A DNA stretch of 64,000 bases from the NCBI RefSeq assembly GCF_900100705.1, contig NZ_FNCH01000004.1, positions 1 to 64,000 of the forward strand, read 5' to 3'. The position numbers and the translations under genes were made by a program. The notes beneath the pieces were generated by a model that worked only from the letters and a program-made list of their open reading frames with translations, had not been told where the DNA came from and ran no database searches. Shown piece after piece: positions 1 through 8,966 of the stretch; position 1 is the stretch's first letter, and every line of letters starts with the position of its first letter. Source of the DNA: Pedobacter terrae. GTDB taxonomy: Bacteria; Bacteroidota; Bacteroidia; Sphingobacteriales; Sphingobacteriaceae.

Positions 1-63
1 GAAGTTAAGCCCACCAGAGCCGATGGTACTGCGGTAACACGTGGGAGAGTAGGTCGGTGCCAG
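1..63 (+). rRNA. rrf: 5S ribosomal RNA, 3' part (cut by window edge)
   Basis: The first ~63 bases match the conserved 3' half of bacterial 5S rRNA: the GAAGTTAAGC loop, the GCCGATGGTACTGCGG arm and the GGGAGAGTAGGTCGGTGCCA end. The 5' half lies outside the window, so the left edge is the tail of an rRNA operon on the + strand. The 3' end is placed by similarity and may be off by a base or two. Confidence 0.93.
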
Positions 64-72
64 ATCTTAAAA

Positions 73-104
73 GAAACCCTTCAGCAGAAATGTTGGAGGG
101 TTTT
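73..104 (+). terminator. Rho-independent terminator of the rRNA operon
   Basis: A 14-pair stem (73-86 with 91-104, including several G-U pairs) closes a GAAA tetraloop. The 3' strand runs into TTTT, followed by more T-rich sequence. It starts ten bases after the 5S end, as expected for the end of the rRNA transcript. Confidence 0.85.
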
Positions 105-150
105 CTTGTTTTAAAGCTTTAAGCAGAGAGCAAAGGGCATGGAGCGGTTT

Positions 151-805
151 TTCTACCATTGAGGAGTTAGGAAAAGTTAAGGGTTTGCTCCCGCAGATTA
201 CGCTGAGTTCCACAGAGACCATTCCATCATCCATTCCCCATCTTACTTTGTTTATTCTTCTTCTATCCCCGGTTAAATAGCCCTGATGGGAGCGGTATCT
301 CTTTTGGGATGAGGTTATTTGTGTAACAGATAAAGTTTCCCAAAAGGATAAAGCGTACCGCAGGACGGAACCCAACCTAAGGGTACAGGAAACTGCGCTC
401 CAGAACCAGAAGCCTTTCTACCATTAAGGAGTTAAGAAAAGTTAAGGATTTGCTCCCGCAGATCGCGCTGATCTCCGCAGAGACCATTCCATTATCCATT
501 TCTATTCTTAGCTGGTTTATTCTTCTTCTGTCGCCGGTTAAATAGCCCTGATGGGAGTGGTATCCCTTTTGGGTTAGGTATGTTTGTCTAACAGATGAAC
601 TTTCCCAAACGGATTGCAAGCGTACAGCAGGACGGAACCCAACCTATGGGTAGGAAATTGCGCTCCAAAACTAGGAGCATTTTCTACCATTGAGGAGTTA
701 AGAAAAGTTTAGGGTTTGCTCTCGCAGATTACGCTGATCTCCGCAGAGGCCATTAACAGCCCTGGACCTAACCTAGGGGCACAGGAAACTGCGCTCCAAA
801 AATGA
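151..805. repeat. Three tandem copies of a ~265 bp intergenic repeat
   Basis: Each unit begins TTCTACCATT(G/A)AGGAGTTA: copy A at 151-415, copy B at 416-681, and copy C from 682 to about 805. Copy C lacks the central ~140 bp. Units share a CCGCAGATTACGCTGA-type block, then a structured block beginning AGCCCTGATGGGAGCGGTAT with an inner hairpin (CTTTTGGGA pairing TCCCAAAAG), then GATAAAGCG and a terminal GCGCTCC. Open frames across it on the minus strand differ between copies and do not look like a protein family. The repeat fills the whole gap between the 5S terminator and rlmN. The structured block recurs near 44.3-44.9 kb. Confidence 0.85.
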
Positions 806-841
806 AATAGATTATAATAAAGAATGTTGTTATGATGTTGC

Positions 842-1897
842 TTAAGCGTTCGCTTCTTCCTTAACAGCCAATTGCCCGCAAGCGGCATCGATATCTTTAC
901 CACGGCTACGACGGATGTTGGTATTAATGCCCTGGCTTTTTAAATAATTAGAAAAAGCATCAATCTTATCTCCTTCTGCATTGGTAAAATCGGCAAAAGA
1001 AATAGGGTTATATTCAATCAGATTTACTTTACAGGGAATATGTTTACAAAATTTAGCCAAATCCATGGCATCAGAAATTTCATCGTTAAAATGGTTAAAA
1101 ACGATGTACTCGTAGGTTACCGGATTTTTGGTTTTGGCAAAATAGTATTTTAAGGCCTCGGCCAGTGCTTTTAATGAGTTGGCCTCGTTAATGGGCATGA
1201 TCTCATTACGCTTTTTATCATCAGCGGCATGTAGCGATAATGCGAGATTAAATTTTGCCCCATCATCACCTAATTTTTTGATCATTTTCGCAATACCAGC
1301 GGTAGACACCGTAATGCGCTTATAGCTCATGTTTAAGCCATCAGGAGCAGTGATGCGTTCGATAGACTTTAATACATTGGCATAATTTAAAAGCGGTTCC
1401 CCCATCCCCATGTATACAATATTGGTAAGGGGATTGTTATAATTCTGTTTGGCCTGTTTATCAATCAATACTACCTGGTCATAAATCTCGTCAGCATTTA
1501 GATTACGCTTACGGTCCATATAACCGGTGGCACAAAACTTACAGGTTAAACTGCATCCTACCTGCGAACTCACACAAGCAGTCATACGATCTTCTAAAGG
1601 AATTAAAACGCCCTCTACAATATTGCCATCGGCTAACCTGAAAGTATTTTTAATGGTATGGTCGTTACTGAACTGAGAGTTGTTGACCTGAACGGCATTA
1701 ATAGCAAAAGTTTCGTCCAATACCTTACGGAGATCTTTAGAAAGGTTACTCATCTCTTCAAAACTCGTTGCAGATTTCTCCCAAAGCCACTGGTAAATTT
1801 GCTTGGCCCTAAAAGCAGGCTCTTGCATGGCTACAAGGTGCTGCTGCAATTGAGGTAGATCTAAGGCACGAATATCGGTTTTTTTTGCTGTTACCAT
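842..1897 (-). CDS. rlmN: 23S rRNA (adenine-C2)-methyltransferase RlmN, radical SAM
   Basis: Radical-SAM enzyme that methylates C2 of A2503 in 23S rRNA and, in some bacteria, A37 of certain tRNAs. The protein has the N-terminal region typical of the family (RALDLPQLQQHLVAMQEP) and the iron-sulfur motif CSLTCKFCATG (CX3CX2C). It also shows the GMGEPLLNY motif, LALSLHA and a C-terminal RRSRGKDIDAACGQL segment with the catalytic cysteine. The length of 351 residues is normal. I take the ATG at 1897: an upstream in-frame TTG at 1906 lies inside a promoter-like TACCTTTG box (1904-1911, minus strand), so that TTG is probably not translated. The gene stands alone beside the repeat array. Confidence 0.95.
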   Translation of the reverse strand: MVTAKKTDIRALDLPQLQQHLVAMQEPAFRAKQIYQWLWEKSATSFEEMSNLSKDLRKVLDETFAINAVQVNNSQFSNDHTIKNTFRLADGNIVEGVLIPLEDRMTACVSSQVGCSLTCKFCATGYMDRKRNLNADEIYDQVVLIDKQAKQNYNNPLTNIVYMGMGEPLLNYANVLKSIERITAPDGLNMSYKRITVSTAGIAKMIKKLGDDGAKFNLALSLHAADDKKRNEIMPINEANSLKALAEALKYYFAKTKNPVTYEYIVFNHFNDEISDAMDLAKFCKHIPCKVNLIEYNPISFADFTNAEGDKIDAFSNYLKSQGINTNIRRSRGKDIDAACGQLAVKEEANA

Positions 1898-1903
1898 TTG
1901 TTG

Positions 1904-1934
1904 CAAAGGTACTTAAAAACCAGTTAAGCTGAAA
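1904..1934 (-). promoter_or_regulatory. Candidate Bacteroidota promoter for rlmN
   Basis: On the minus strand TTTC (1931-1934) and TACCTTTG (1904-1911) are separated by 19 bases, close to the TTTG-N19-21-TAnnTTTG form. The box ends only six bases before the ATG at 1897, so the message would have almost no leader. Confidence 0.5.
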
Positions 1935-1985
1935 GACTAAAGCTAAAAGGCTATTAATCAGTGCATAATTTTACAATTAATTAGC

Positions 1986-2960
1986 TTATCTTCCTCTGCC
2001 TCTTGTGTTTGGCTTACCTGAACGTTTACCTTTTGCTGGTTTCGAATTTCTGTTTCCGCTATTACTTTTGCCGGTAGGTTTTGTACCTGAATGACCAGTT
2101 GCTTTTTTGATGTTAGATTTTTGCGTAGCGGGTTTAGGTTTGAACGCTTTTTTAGGCTGTTCTGCGCTCAGTTCGGGAATTTCCTCCCAACTTTCTGTTT
2201 TTTTCCTGGCAGCGCTTTTTGTTTTCGTTTTAGCTTCTGAAGATGAATTTTCGATACTTTTGGTAATGGCTTTCATCTCTTCTTCGGTAAGTTCCCTAAA
2301 TTCTCCTGTTGGGATGCCTTTAAGGCTGATATTCATGATGCGTGTACGCTCAAGTTTGGTTACTTCATAGCCGAAATGCTCGCACATTCTTCTAATTTGC
2401 CTGTTAAGACCTTGAATCAGGATAATATTAAAAACGAAGGTGCTAATCTGGCGTACTTTGCATTTACGGGTATTTACGCCCAAAATGGGAACACCGTTAC
2501 TCATTTCAAAGATAAAATCTTCGGTAATGGGTTTATTAACCGTAACTACATATTCTTTTTCGTGCTTATTTCCTGCCCTTAAAATTTTGTTAACGATATC
2601 GCCATTGTTGGTTAAGAAGATCAGACCTGAAGAATCTTTGTCCAATCTACCAATAGGAAAGATTCTTTCACTGTGGTTAACATAATCAACAATGTTATCC
2701 CGTACGCTCCCTTCGGTTGTGCTGGTAATCCCAACAGGCTTATTAAAAGCAAGTAGGATAAAATTACTTTCTTCTTTAGGTTCGATATTATGGCCGTTAA
2801 CCATCACTTTATCTCCTGCAAAAACCTGATCGCCTATTTTGGCTCTTTTTCCGTTAATAAAGACCGTTCCCTTTTCAATATATCGATCTGCTTCACGGCG
2901 TGAACATAATCCACTTTCACTGATAAATTTATTTAAACGGGTTGCAGCATTATTGTTCAT
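1986..2960 (-). CDS. rluF: RluF-like 23S rRNA pseudouridine synthase with basic tail
   Basis: An S4 RNA-binding domain (about residues 7-55, [20 protein letters not shown]) is followed by an RsuA/RluB/RluF-type pseudouridine synthase domain. Its catalytic motif is [18 protein letters not shown], with Asp in RLDKD. The LDKDSxGLIFLTN form and [15 protein letters not shown] resemble RluF (23S U2604) more than RluB, but substrate assignment from motifs alone is tentative. After about residue 230 comes a ~90-residue Lys/Arg/Ser/Pro-rich low-complexity tail ending [11 protein letters not shown], a frequent addition in this phylum and likely to bind RNA. It lies 27 bp downstream of the interrupted FMN reductase on the same strand. 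Confidence 0.85.
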   Translation of the reverse strand: MNNNAATRLNKFISESGLCSRREADRYIEKGTVFINGKRAKIGDQVFAGDKVMVNGHNIEPKEESNFILLAFNKPVGITSTTEGSVRDNIVDYVNHSERIFPIGRLDKDSSGLIFLTNNGDIVNKILRAGNKHEKEYVVTVNKPITEDFIFEMSNGVPILGVNTRKCKVRQISTFVFNIILIQGLNRQIRRMCEHFGYEVTKLERTRIMNISLKGIPTGEFRELTEEEMKAITKSIENSSSEAKTKTKSAARKKTESWEEIPELSAEQPKKAFKPKPATQKSNIKKATGHSGTKPTGKSNSGNRNSKPAKGKRSGKPNTRGRGR

Positions 2961-2987
2961 ACTGCAATTTTACGGAAATAAATTGTG

Positions 2988-3509
2988 TTATTCATGCTCC
3001 ATACTGGCAACAAAAGAATGGACGAGGCTTCTAAGCGAGTCTGAAGTTTCATTTTCTATAATCACCGCTTCGCTTGTAATTTTAGCTTTCGCAAAGGAGA
3101 TGAGCATAGGCGATATCCTCGCTTCAATTACGGTTAAAGTATCGATAATAGATTGATAGGCTTTTTCGCCCTAGGTTGACGCAACAAGCGCTAAAACAGG
3201 CTTTCCTGAGAATGATGCAGAACTCACTGTCCAATCGAGTAGGTTTTTTAACGAACCAGGTAGCCCCATTGCATATTCCGGTGTAGAAATGATGATGCCA
3301 TCTGCTAATTGGATGCTTTTACGAAGATCACGAACAATCTGCGGTGGATCTACCGAATCTAAATCAGGATTGAAATGTGGGATGTCTGCAATGGATGGAA
3401 AGTTTGTTACCATATCCTCTTCACCTAAAAGCCGCGCGATAGCAGTAATGTAAAGTGCGTTAGTTGAAATGGCTTTAGTGCTTCCTGAAATGGCCAATAT
3501 TTTTTTCAT
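2988..3509 (-). pseudogene. NAD(P)H-dependent FMN reductase interrupted by in-frame UAG
   Basis: The flavodoxin-like fold is clear: MKKILAISGSTKAISTNALY (FMN phosphate loop) and IISTPEYAMGLPGSLKNLLDW. The first 112 residues end ...LALVAST at a TAG (3171-3173). Reading on in the same frame gives about 60 sensible residues (GEKAYQSIIDTLTVIEARI... to SMEHE) before a TAA at 2988-2990. The restored length of ~173 residues is the normal family size. The stop sits where relatives have S-T-x-G-E/G-K-A. A single base change such as TCG or TTG to TAG would explain it. It is either a recent nonsense mutation, a base-call error, or a suppressed stop. No other frameshift is seen. Confidence 0.85.
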
Positions 3510-3625
3510 GGCTAAATCTAGTAAAGCAAAAATAAAATATCAAGAAGGCCTCGTAATCCGGCAGTCATTTCAAAAAGGCCATCAAAACGCGCGGTTTCGA
3601 TGGCCTCATTTGAACGTATTGCGCG

Positions 3626-4150
3626 CTAAAAATTTTGGTCATCTGCACTTGGTCCGTAACTGCCTGGGATAGGAATATCAAGTAATCTTAAATAAACGCC
3701 CAGCTGTGCCCTGTGATGAGTAGTTTGGCTAAGGGAATGGCGGATGGTTTCATATTTAGAATAATCGGCCAAAACTTGTTTGCCCATACTCAATACCCAA
3801 CGTCCATTTAAATCCTCTTCTGTTGCTTTTTCCAATTCAGTTTTTCCTTTGTTATAATTTTCTTCCAGAATTTTAACCAGGTCACCAACATTTTCTATAG
3901 GTTTTTCTACATAAGGTGCTGTTTCGAAATCCAGTCCATCAGAAGTTAAGGCTAGAGAAACCCAGCTCGGCAGATCAGCAATATGAACCGCTAATGATTT
4001 CAACTTCATGCTTTTTTCGTGTGGAGCCCAGTCAAATTTTTCTACTGGTACAATCGCCAGGAACTTTTTTGTAATATTAAATTCAGCTTCTAATTCTTTC
4101 AATAATAAATTAATAATATCCATATTTTTCGGTTTCGTTTTTTCTGCCAT
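3626..4150 (-). CDS. DinB-family protein (putative metal-dependent hydrolase/transferase fold)
   Basis: A four-helix DinB/YfiT-type protein. Visible family features are FDWAPHEKSM, LAVHIADLPSWVSLAL (first metal-ligand histidine) and SLSQTTHHRAQLGVYLRLLDIPIPGSYGPSAD (last two histidines). Members bind a divalent metal; in Bacteroidota most have no known substrate, and some use bacillithiol or similar thiols. I start at the ATG at 4150 (MAEKTKPKN, 174 residues). Longer starts at 4186 and 4210 exist, and family alignments often start near MDIINLL. It is 49 bp downstream of the WYL regulator on the same strand, so the two are probably cotranscribed. Confidence 0.85.
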   Translation of the reverse strand: MAEKTKPKNMDIINLLLKELEAEFNITKKFLAIVPVEKFDWAPHEKSMKLKSLAVHIADLPSWVSLALTSDGLDFETAPYVEKPIENVGDLVKILEENYNKGKTELEKATEEDLNGRWVLSMGKQVLADYSKYETIRHSLSQTTHHRAQLGVYLRLLDIPIPGSYGPSADDQNF

Positions 4151-4259
4151 GTGTAATTCCATAAGTAATAAATCAGCGATGCTCATGATTTTTAATGTTT
4201 GTTTACACAAAGAAAACGCTGGCCACTGACAACCCTATGGCAGCCTAGAAAAAATGTTT

Positions 4260-4949
4260 TTAATAATTTACAGGAAGTAGTTGCATATAGTCACTTAGCG
4301 GCATGTGCTGTGTTTTTTTGAAAGGTACACTTAAGTTTTTAAGGCAGATTATTCTCGTAAGATTGAAATCACGATATTCATTCCGATGGTGGCACCACGC
4401 AATTAAATGCCAGCTAAAAGCATAGAAAATCAAACCAATCGGCTCAACTTCCCGTAGGCTCACCTCTTCCTTATTATTTTTATAGTTCAGTTCAATGAGG
4501 TGTTTTTCGGCAATGGCGTGCTGAATAATCGACAGGTATTCGAAATTAAAATTTAACCTCTGCGGAATCTGTAATTTAATATGTTGATTTAAAGTTTCGA
4601 GCTTTTCTTTCTGGCCGGTTTTTAATACTGCCTTTACTTTTGTTAAAGCGGTAGAATAATGCGTACGGATAGAATTATCGGCAAATCCATTCACTAAACT
4701 TTCAACCAGTAGCAGGGCATTGGCCTCATCCATATTAAAAGAAACAGGTGGCAGAAAATAACCCTGTACCAGATAATAACCTTTATGCTGTTCAAAACTT
4801 ACCGGTATTCCTTGTTCGCCTAATGCTTTAATATCTCGATAAACGGTACGCACGCTCATATCAAACCGTTCTGCAATTTTTTCGGCAGTAATGTATTTTT
4901 TAGATTGGAGCAAGGTTAAAATTCCGAAAAGGCGGTCGATACGATTCAT
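4260..4949 (-). CDS. YafY-type HTH/WYL transcriptional regulator
   Basis: An N-terminal HTH_11/DeoR-like winged helix (residues 1-55: KYITAEKIAERFDMSVRTVYRDIKAL) precedes a WYL-type ligand-sensing domain (about 135-205: ELNYKNNKEE ... REVEPIGLIFYAFSWHLIAWC). With 229 residues it is shorter than WYL proteins with the full WCX extension. It likely controls itself and the downstream DinB gene; such small WYL/DinB pairs are common in Bacteroidota. The ligand is unknown. Confidence 0.88.
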   Translation of the reverse strand: MNRIDRLFGILTLLQSKKYITAEKIAERFDMSVRTVYRDIKALGEQGIPVSFEQHKGYYLVQGYFLPPVSFNMDEANALLLVESLVNGFADNSIRTHYSTALTKVKAVLKTGQKEKLETLNQHIKLQIPQRLNFNFEYLSIIQHAIAEKHLIELNYKNNKEEVSLREVEPIGLIFYAFSWHLIAWCHHRNEYRDFNLTRIICLKNLSVPFKKTQHMPLSDYMQLLPVNY

Positions 4950-5087
4950 GATTTGTTTTTTGAGGCGATTAAAATTAAAGTTTTTTAATCAATTTTTCTT
5001 GTGGTACGTTATTTGTAAAAGATAAATGCATATCAATTCTTAAGGTTAAACCGTTATGATAATGGATAACCTACACAATCTAAATCA

Positions 5088-7565
5088 ATGGCGGCTGTTA
5101 TTCAAAAAAGATTCTTCCGGGCAATTAAAAGTAAAGTGATCATAGGTTTTTTGTTCGCCTGTTTTGCGCTGCTCCTGGCATGGGGTATCAGTAAGTTTGC
5201 CTTTACCAGGATGCTGGATACCGTTGAAGAAATTTCTGCACCGAACGATCGGTTAAGGATCGTTAATGACCTTTCCCATAAGATAGCCAGATTGGATCAA
5301 TTGCAACGTGATGAAGCTTTTAATAAACAGGGAACCTACAGTTTTCTAAAGGAATCGCGTAGGTTAAGATCGAGTTTAGATACGCTGCGTAAATTATACC
5401 GTGGAGATTCTGCACAGTTGGCAAGGATAAAATCGATTAAAAGTTTACTTTCAGATCGCGATAAACAGTTTGTGAACTACCTGAAGGTGAGGGAAACATT
5501 GGTAAATACCAAATCTTTCTCTGATGAGGTTCGGAAATTGAATGAGCTGGTGGCTACACGCAGCAGACAAACGGATAGTGCGGTATTAACCACCGAAACA
5601 ACCACATCAACTACCACCGTTGCACCTGAAGAAGAACAAAAATCGAGGGGCTTTTTGAGTAAACTTTTTGGTAAGAAAAAATCGGATGTTTATAAAATCA
5701 TTAACGAGGAGTTTAAGGTTAAACGTGATACTTTAAATGCAAAGGCTGAAGATAGTATCATGAAAAGTATGACGGGTTCACTGAAAAATATTGAGCTTGA
5801 ACAACGTCAGAAAAGCCAGAAATTTTTAAAACGGGAGGCCGATTTATCAAGTGCAAGTAATGCCCTAACCGCTAAAATGCTGCAGATCTTAAGAGAGGTT
5901 GAAGGGCAGGCGGTAGCACAGGTAGATTTGAACGGGATCCAGGCCAAAGAAGTAGTTAATGATGGAATTACCCAGATCACAACCATTATTATTATCTTTT
6001 TTCTGTTAACGGTTATTTTGCTGTATTTGATTTTGACAGATATCACAAAAAGCAACAGGTATAGAAAAGAATTAGAACTGGCTAAAGATGAGGCCGAATA
6101 CCATGGTAAAGCCAAGCAGCGGTTCCTATCGAACATGAGCCATGAAATCAGAACCCCACTACAATCTATTTTAGGCTATGCCGAACTGATTACGCAGCAG
6201 GATGTGCCTAACAAAAAAGATGTGGATGCCATTTACCAGTCTTCTATTCATTTACTTCAGATTGTTAACGAGGTATTAGATTATAACCGGATTACTTCGG
6301 GAGAATTTAGCTTTAATAACCAGGTATTTAATATCAGAAAAGCTTTGGAAGAAGTTGTTTCGGTGATGCGGCCATTGGCAGAACAGAAATTACTTCAGTT
6401 GAATACAGCATTTGATCTTGCTGATTTGGAATTTGTAAAAGGTGATGTTTTTAGGCTAAAGCAGATTTTATTTAACTTATTGGGGAATGCGGTGAAATTT
6501 ACTTTGAAAGGCGAAATTAAGCTTACGGCAACTTACAAAAGGCAAGGAGAGGATCTGCACTTCCACTTTACGATAAAAGATACTGGAATTGGTTTTGATG
6601 AAAAAGATATTCCGAAAATATTCAATGAATTTGAGCAGATAGAATCTCCGGAGAAATATATTATTAACCCGACTGGTACAGGATTGGGGCTACCTATAGT
6701 TAAATCTTTGATTGAAACCCAGGGTGGAAGGATTTATGTAAAAAGTAAACCTGGCGTTGGTACCACATTTAATATTTACATGAAATATGAAAATACCAAC
6801 GAACGTATAAATGATGCTTTAGACTTAACGCATTATGTCATTGTAAACCCAGGTACCGTATGGGTAATTGATGACGATAAACTTATTCTGGATTTATGTG
6901 GCATGATTTTTCAGAAAAATAAAATCCCTTACAGGAGTTTTACACAGGTAGCAGATATTCTTCAAACCGAAGCTGATGCTGATTTAAAGTATGTTCTGAT
7001 TGATATGCGAATGCCAGAAATGACAGGCTTTGAACTTTGCCACTTATTGAAAAGGAAACTGCCGCAAAATATTAAATTTTATGCCATTACCGCGCAGGTT
7101 TTACCCGAAGAGCGTGAAATGGTTTTGAGCGAGGGTTTCGATGGTCTGATTATGAAACCGTTTAGGGCAGTTGATATTCTGTCCATTTTCGATAAAACTG
7201 AAATATTGACAAAGCAGCCTGAATTTGATTTTTCTTCTATCGAAAAAATGACTTTTGGTGATCAGGAGCTGTTGGAAAAAATCCTTAATCGTTTTAAACA
7301 AGACTCGATCGATGATTCGGCAGAACTTAAAAAACACCTCGTTGAAAACGATCAGGATAAGAGCAGGTTATTGGTTCACCGCCTTGCCGGGCGTGTAGCG
7401 CAAATGGGCGCTAAGACATTAGCTAATGCCTTTAGAACCTTGGAAATGGAAATAGTAGAAAAAGGTTTAACAGAAAATATTAAATCTGAAGTGTTATTAC
7501 AGATCCACGAATTGGACAATTTAATAGCTTTTATAGAAAAAATCGACTATGCCAATGCCGAATAA
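5088..7565 (+). CDS. Hybrid sensor histidine kinase with receiver and Hpt domains
   Basis: 825 residues. Transmembrane helix 1 is about 17-38 and helix 2 about 292-316. The ~250-residue extracytoplasmic part is helical and contains a low-complexity Thr-rich then Lys-rich stretch (about 165-205, TTETTTSTTTVAPEEEQ). HisKA has SNMSHEIRTPLQS with the phospho-accepting His near 352. HATPase has FNLLGNAVKFT, DTGIGF and GTGLGLPIVKSL. A receiver follows (VWVIDDDKLILD ... LIDMRMPEMTG, Asp near 639), then an Hpt-like domain (LLVHRLAGRVAQMGA, His near 764). The domain order supports an internal phosphorelay. The stop codon directly abuts the stop of the convergent NtrC-type regulator, the likely partner. 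The signal is unknown. Confidence 0.93.
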   Translation: MAAVIQKRFFRAIKSKVIIGFLFACFALLLAWGISKFAFTRMLDTVEEISAPNDRLRIVNDLSHKIARLDQLQRDEAFNKQGTYSFLKESRRLRSSLDTLRKLYRGDSAQLARIKSIKSLLSDRDKQFVNYLKVRETLVNTKSFSDEVRKLNELVATRSRQTDSAVLTTETTTSTTTVAPEEEQKSRGFLSKLFGKKKSDVYKIINEEFKVKRDTLNAKAEDSIMKSMTGSLKNIELEQRQKSQKFLKREADLSSASNALTAKMLQILREVEGQAVAQVDLNGIQAKEVVNDGITQITTIIIIFFLLTVILLYLILTDITKSNRYRKELELAKDEAEYHGKAKQRFLSNMSHEIRTPLQSILGYAELITQQDVPNKKDVDAIYQSSIHLLQIVNEVLDYNRITSGEFSFNNQVFNIRKALEEVVSVMRPLAEQKLLQLNTAFDLADLEFVKGDVFRLKQILFNLLGNAVKFTLKGEIKLTATYKRQGEDLHFHFTIKDTGIGFDEKDIPKIFNEFEQIESPEKYIINPTGTGLGLPIVKSLIETQGGRIYVKSKPGVGTTFNIYMKYENTNERINDALDLTHYVIVNPGTVWVIDDDKLILDLCGMIFQKNKIPYRSFTQVADILQTEADADLKYVLIDMRMPEMTGFELCHLLKRKLPQNIKFYAITAQVLPEEREMVLSEGFDGLIMKPFRAVDILSIFDKTEILTKQPEFDFSSIEKMTFGDQELLEKILNRFKQDSIDDSAELKKHLVENDQDKSRLLVHRLAGRVAQMGAKTLANAFRTLEMEIVEKGLTENIKSEVLLQIHELDNLIAFIEKIDYANAE

Positions 7566-8897
7566 CTATTCTATGCCATAGCGTTCCATTTTGGCATACA
7601 ACGTTTTACGGTCAATGTTTAAGATCTTTGCAGCTTTTGATTTGTTATATCTTACTTTGATCAGCGTTTCTGTAATCAACGCTTTTTCATTCTGTTCGTT
7701 AACAGCCTTTAGGTCTGAAGAATTGCCAGGGGCCGATTGCTGATGAACAGAAATCATCATTTCATCAGGTAGTGCAGTAATCTGGGCAACATCGCCCTGG
7801 CTCAATAAAACCATTCTTTTAATTACATTGCTAAGCTCGCGGAGATTACCCGGCCAATCATAACTCAGCAATAATGCTTTCGCTTCAGCAGAAATACTTT
7901 TAACATTCCGGCCTAAATCGCGATTTGATAAAGTTATAAAATGGTTGATAAACAATTCTAAATCTCCGCCCCTATCCCGTAACGGCGGAAGCTGGATTTT
8001 AAACTCATTTAAACGGTGATATAAATCTTCTCTAAATTCTCCCTGTTGCATACTATTGGCCAGATCATCATTGGTTGCCGTGATGATGCGGACATTAACA
8101 GGGACCTGTTTGGTACTGCCCAAAGGCTGGATGACCCTTTCCTGCAAAGCCCTGAGCAGTTTAATTTGTACTTCGTAACTCAGGTTGCCCACTTCATCTA
8201 AAAACAAAGTTCCCCCGTTGGCGGCCTCAAATTGACCCTTCTTATCATTTAATGCCCCTGTAAATGCGCCTTTAACATGTCCGAATAATTCGCTTGCAGC
8301 TAAATCTTTCGATAATGCACCGCAATCTATGGCAACGAAAGGTTGATTGGCACGTTTGCTCTGCTGGTGCAGGGTTCTGGCTGCAAATTCTTTTCCTGTA
8401 CCACTTTCGCCCTGTATAATTACCGACATATCGGTAGGTGCTACCAAATTAATATGTTCATACAATTTATCTGCAATGGCACTTTTTCCTTTTATAAAAT
8501 CGCTGTTTACTTCTTTTGGTTCAACACTTTTTAAATCCTTTTTGGTTAAGGAATTTTTGATCACCATTAAAAGTTCATCCGGATTAACCGGTTTGGTAAT
8601 GTAATCAAACGCACCTAGTTGAATAGATTTTACCGCAGTACGGACATCGTTAAAGCTGGTCATAATAATTACCGGAATAGAAAGACCTAGATCGCGGAGA
8701 TGGGTAAGCACTTCAAATCCCGTTCCATCTGGCAGGCGGTAATCTATTAAAAGTAAATCAAATGTATTGGTTTCAACTTGCTTAAATGATTGCTTAACTT
8801 GGGTTACAAGCGTAATCTCGTGACCGTTTTTTGTTAAAAAACCATCAAGTAATTGGGCAAATGTGGTATCGTCTTCTAAAATCAGGATTCTCGCCAT
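7566..8897 (-). CDS. NtrC-type sigma-54 response regulator
   Basis: A receiver domain (1-120, phospho-acceptor Asp52 in LLLIDYRLPDGTG, Lys in YITKPV) precedes an AAA+ domain with Walker A GESGTGKE (163-170), GAFTGA (210-215) and Walker B LFLDE (231-235). It ends in a Fis-type HTH (NKSKAAKILNIDRKTLYAKM). GAFTGA means it contacts sigma-54. I start at MARILILEDD (8897) rather than the ATG at 8924, because the latter lies inside the terminator hairpin of the upstream small-protein array. It is convergent with the hybrid kinase with no spacing between stops, so the two may be cognate, though they are not cotranscribed. Confidence 0.93.
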   Translation of the reverse strand: MARILILEDDTTFAQLLDGFLTKNGHEITLVTQVKQSFKQVETNTFDLLLIDYRLPDGTGFEVLTHLRDLGLSIPVIIMTSFNDVRTAVKSIQLGAFDYITKPVNPDELLMVIKNSLTKKDLKSVEPKEVNSDFIKGKSAIADKLYEHINLVAPTDMSVIIQGESGTGKEFAARTLHQQSKRANQPFVAIDCGALSKDLAASELFGHVKGAFTGALNDKKGQFEAANGGTLFLDEVGNLSYEVQIKLLRALQERVIQPLGSTKQVPVNVRIITATNDDLANSMQQGEFREDLYHRLNEFKIQLPPLRDRGGDLELFINHFITLSNRDLGRNVKSISAEAKALLLSYDWPGNLRELSNVIKRMVLLSQGDVAQITALPDEMMISVHQQSAPGNSSDLKAVNEQNEKALITETLIKVRYNKSKAAKILNIDRKTLYAKMERYGIE

Positions 8898-8912
8898 GTA
8901 ACAAAAATAAGA

Positions 8913-8935
8913 AAAGCCGGACATAATCCGGCTTT
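8913..8935 (-). terminator. Terminator of the small secreted protein array
   Basis: A nine-pair stem AAAGCCGGA / TCCGGCTTT with a five-base loop, followed on the minus strand by CTTATTTTTG. It lies between the last array gene and the response regulator, separating their transcripts, and it argues against the upstream start of the regulator. Confidence 0.8.
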
Positions 8936-8966
8936 CTTATTATAGGTAGATGTAATTATTTGGGTT

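Noticed and set aside
67-619. Two minus-strand open frames of 102 and 80 codons after the 5S gene
   Set aside because: They lie within the tandem repeat array and share the residue run LTGDRRRIN only because the DNA is duplicated; codon pattern and termini do not look coding.
1898-1906. TTG start nine bases upstream of the rlmN ATG
   Set aside because: It overlaps a promoter-like TACCTTTG box and adds only three residues; the ATG at 1897 is more likely.
8898-8924. Upstream ATG of the NtrC-type regulator
   Set aside because: It sits inside the terminator hairpin of the preceding unit, and the residues before MARILILEDD are outside the receiver fold.
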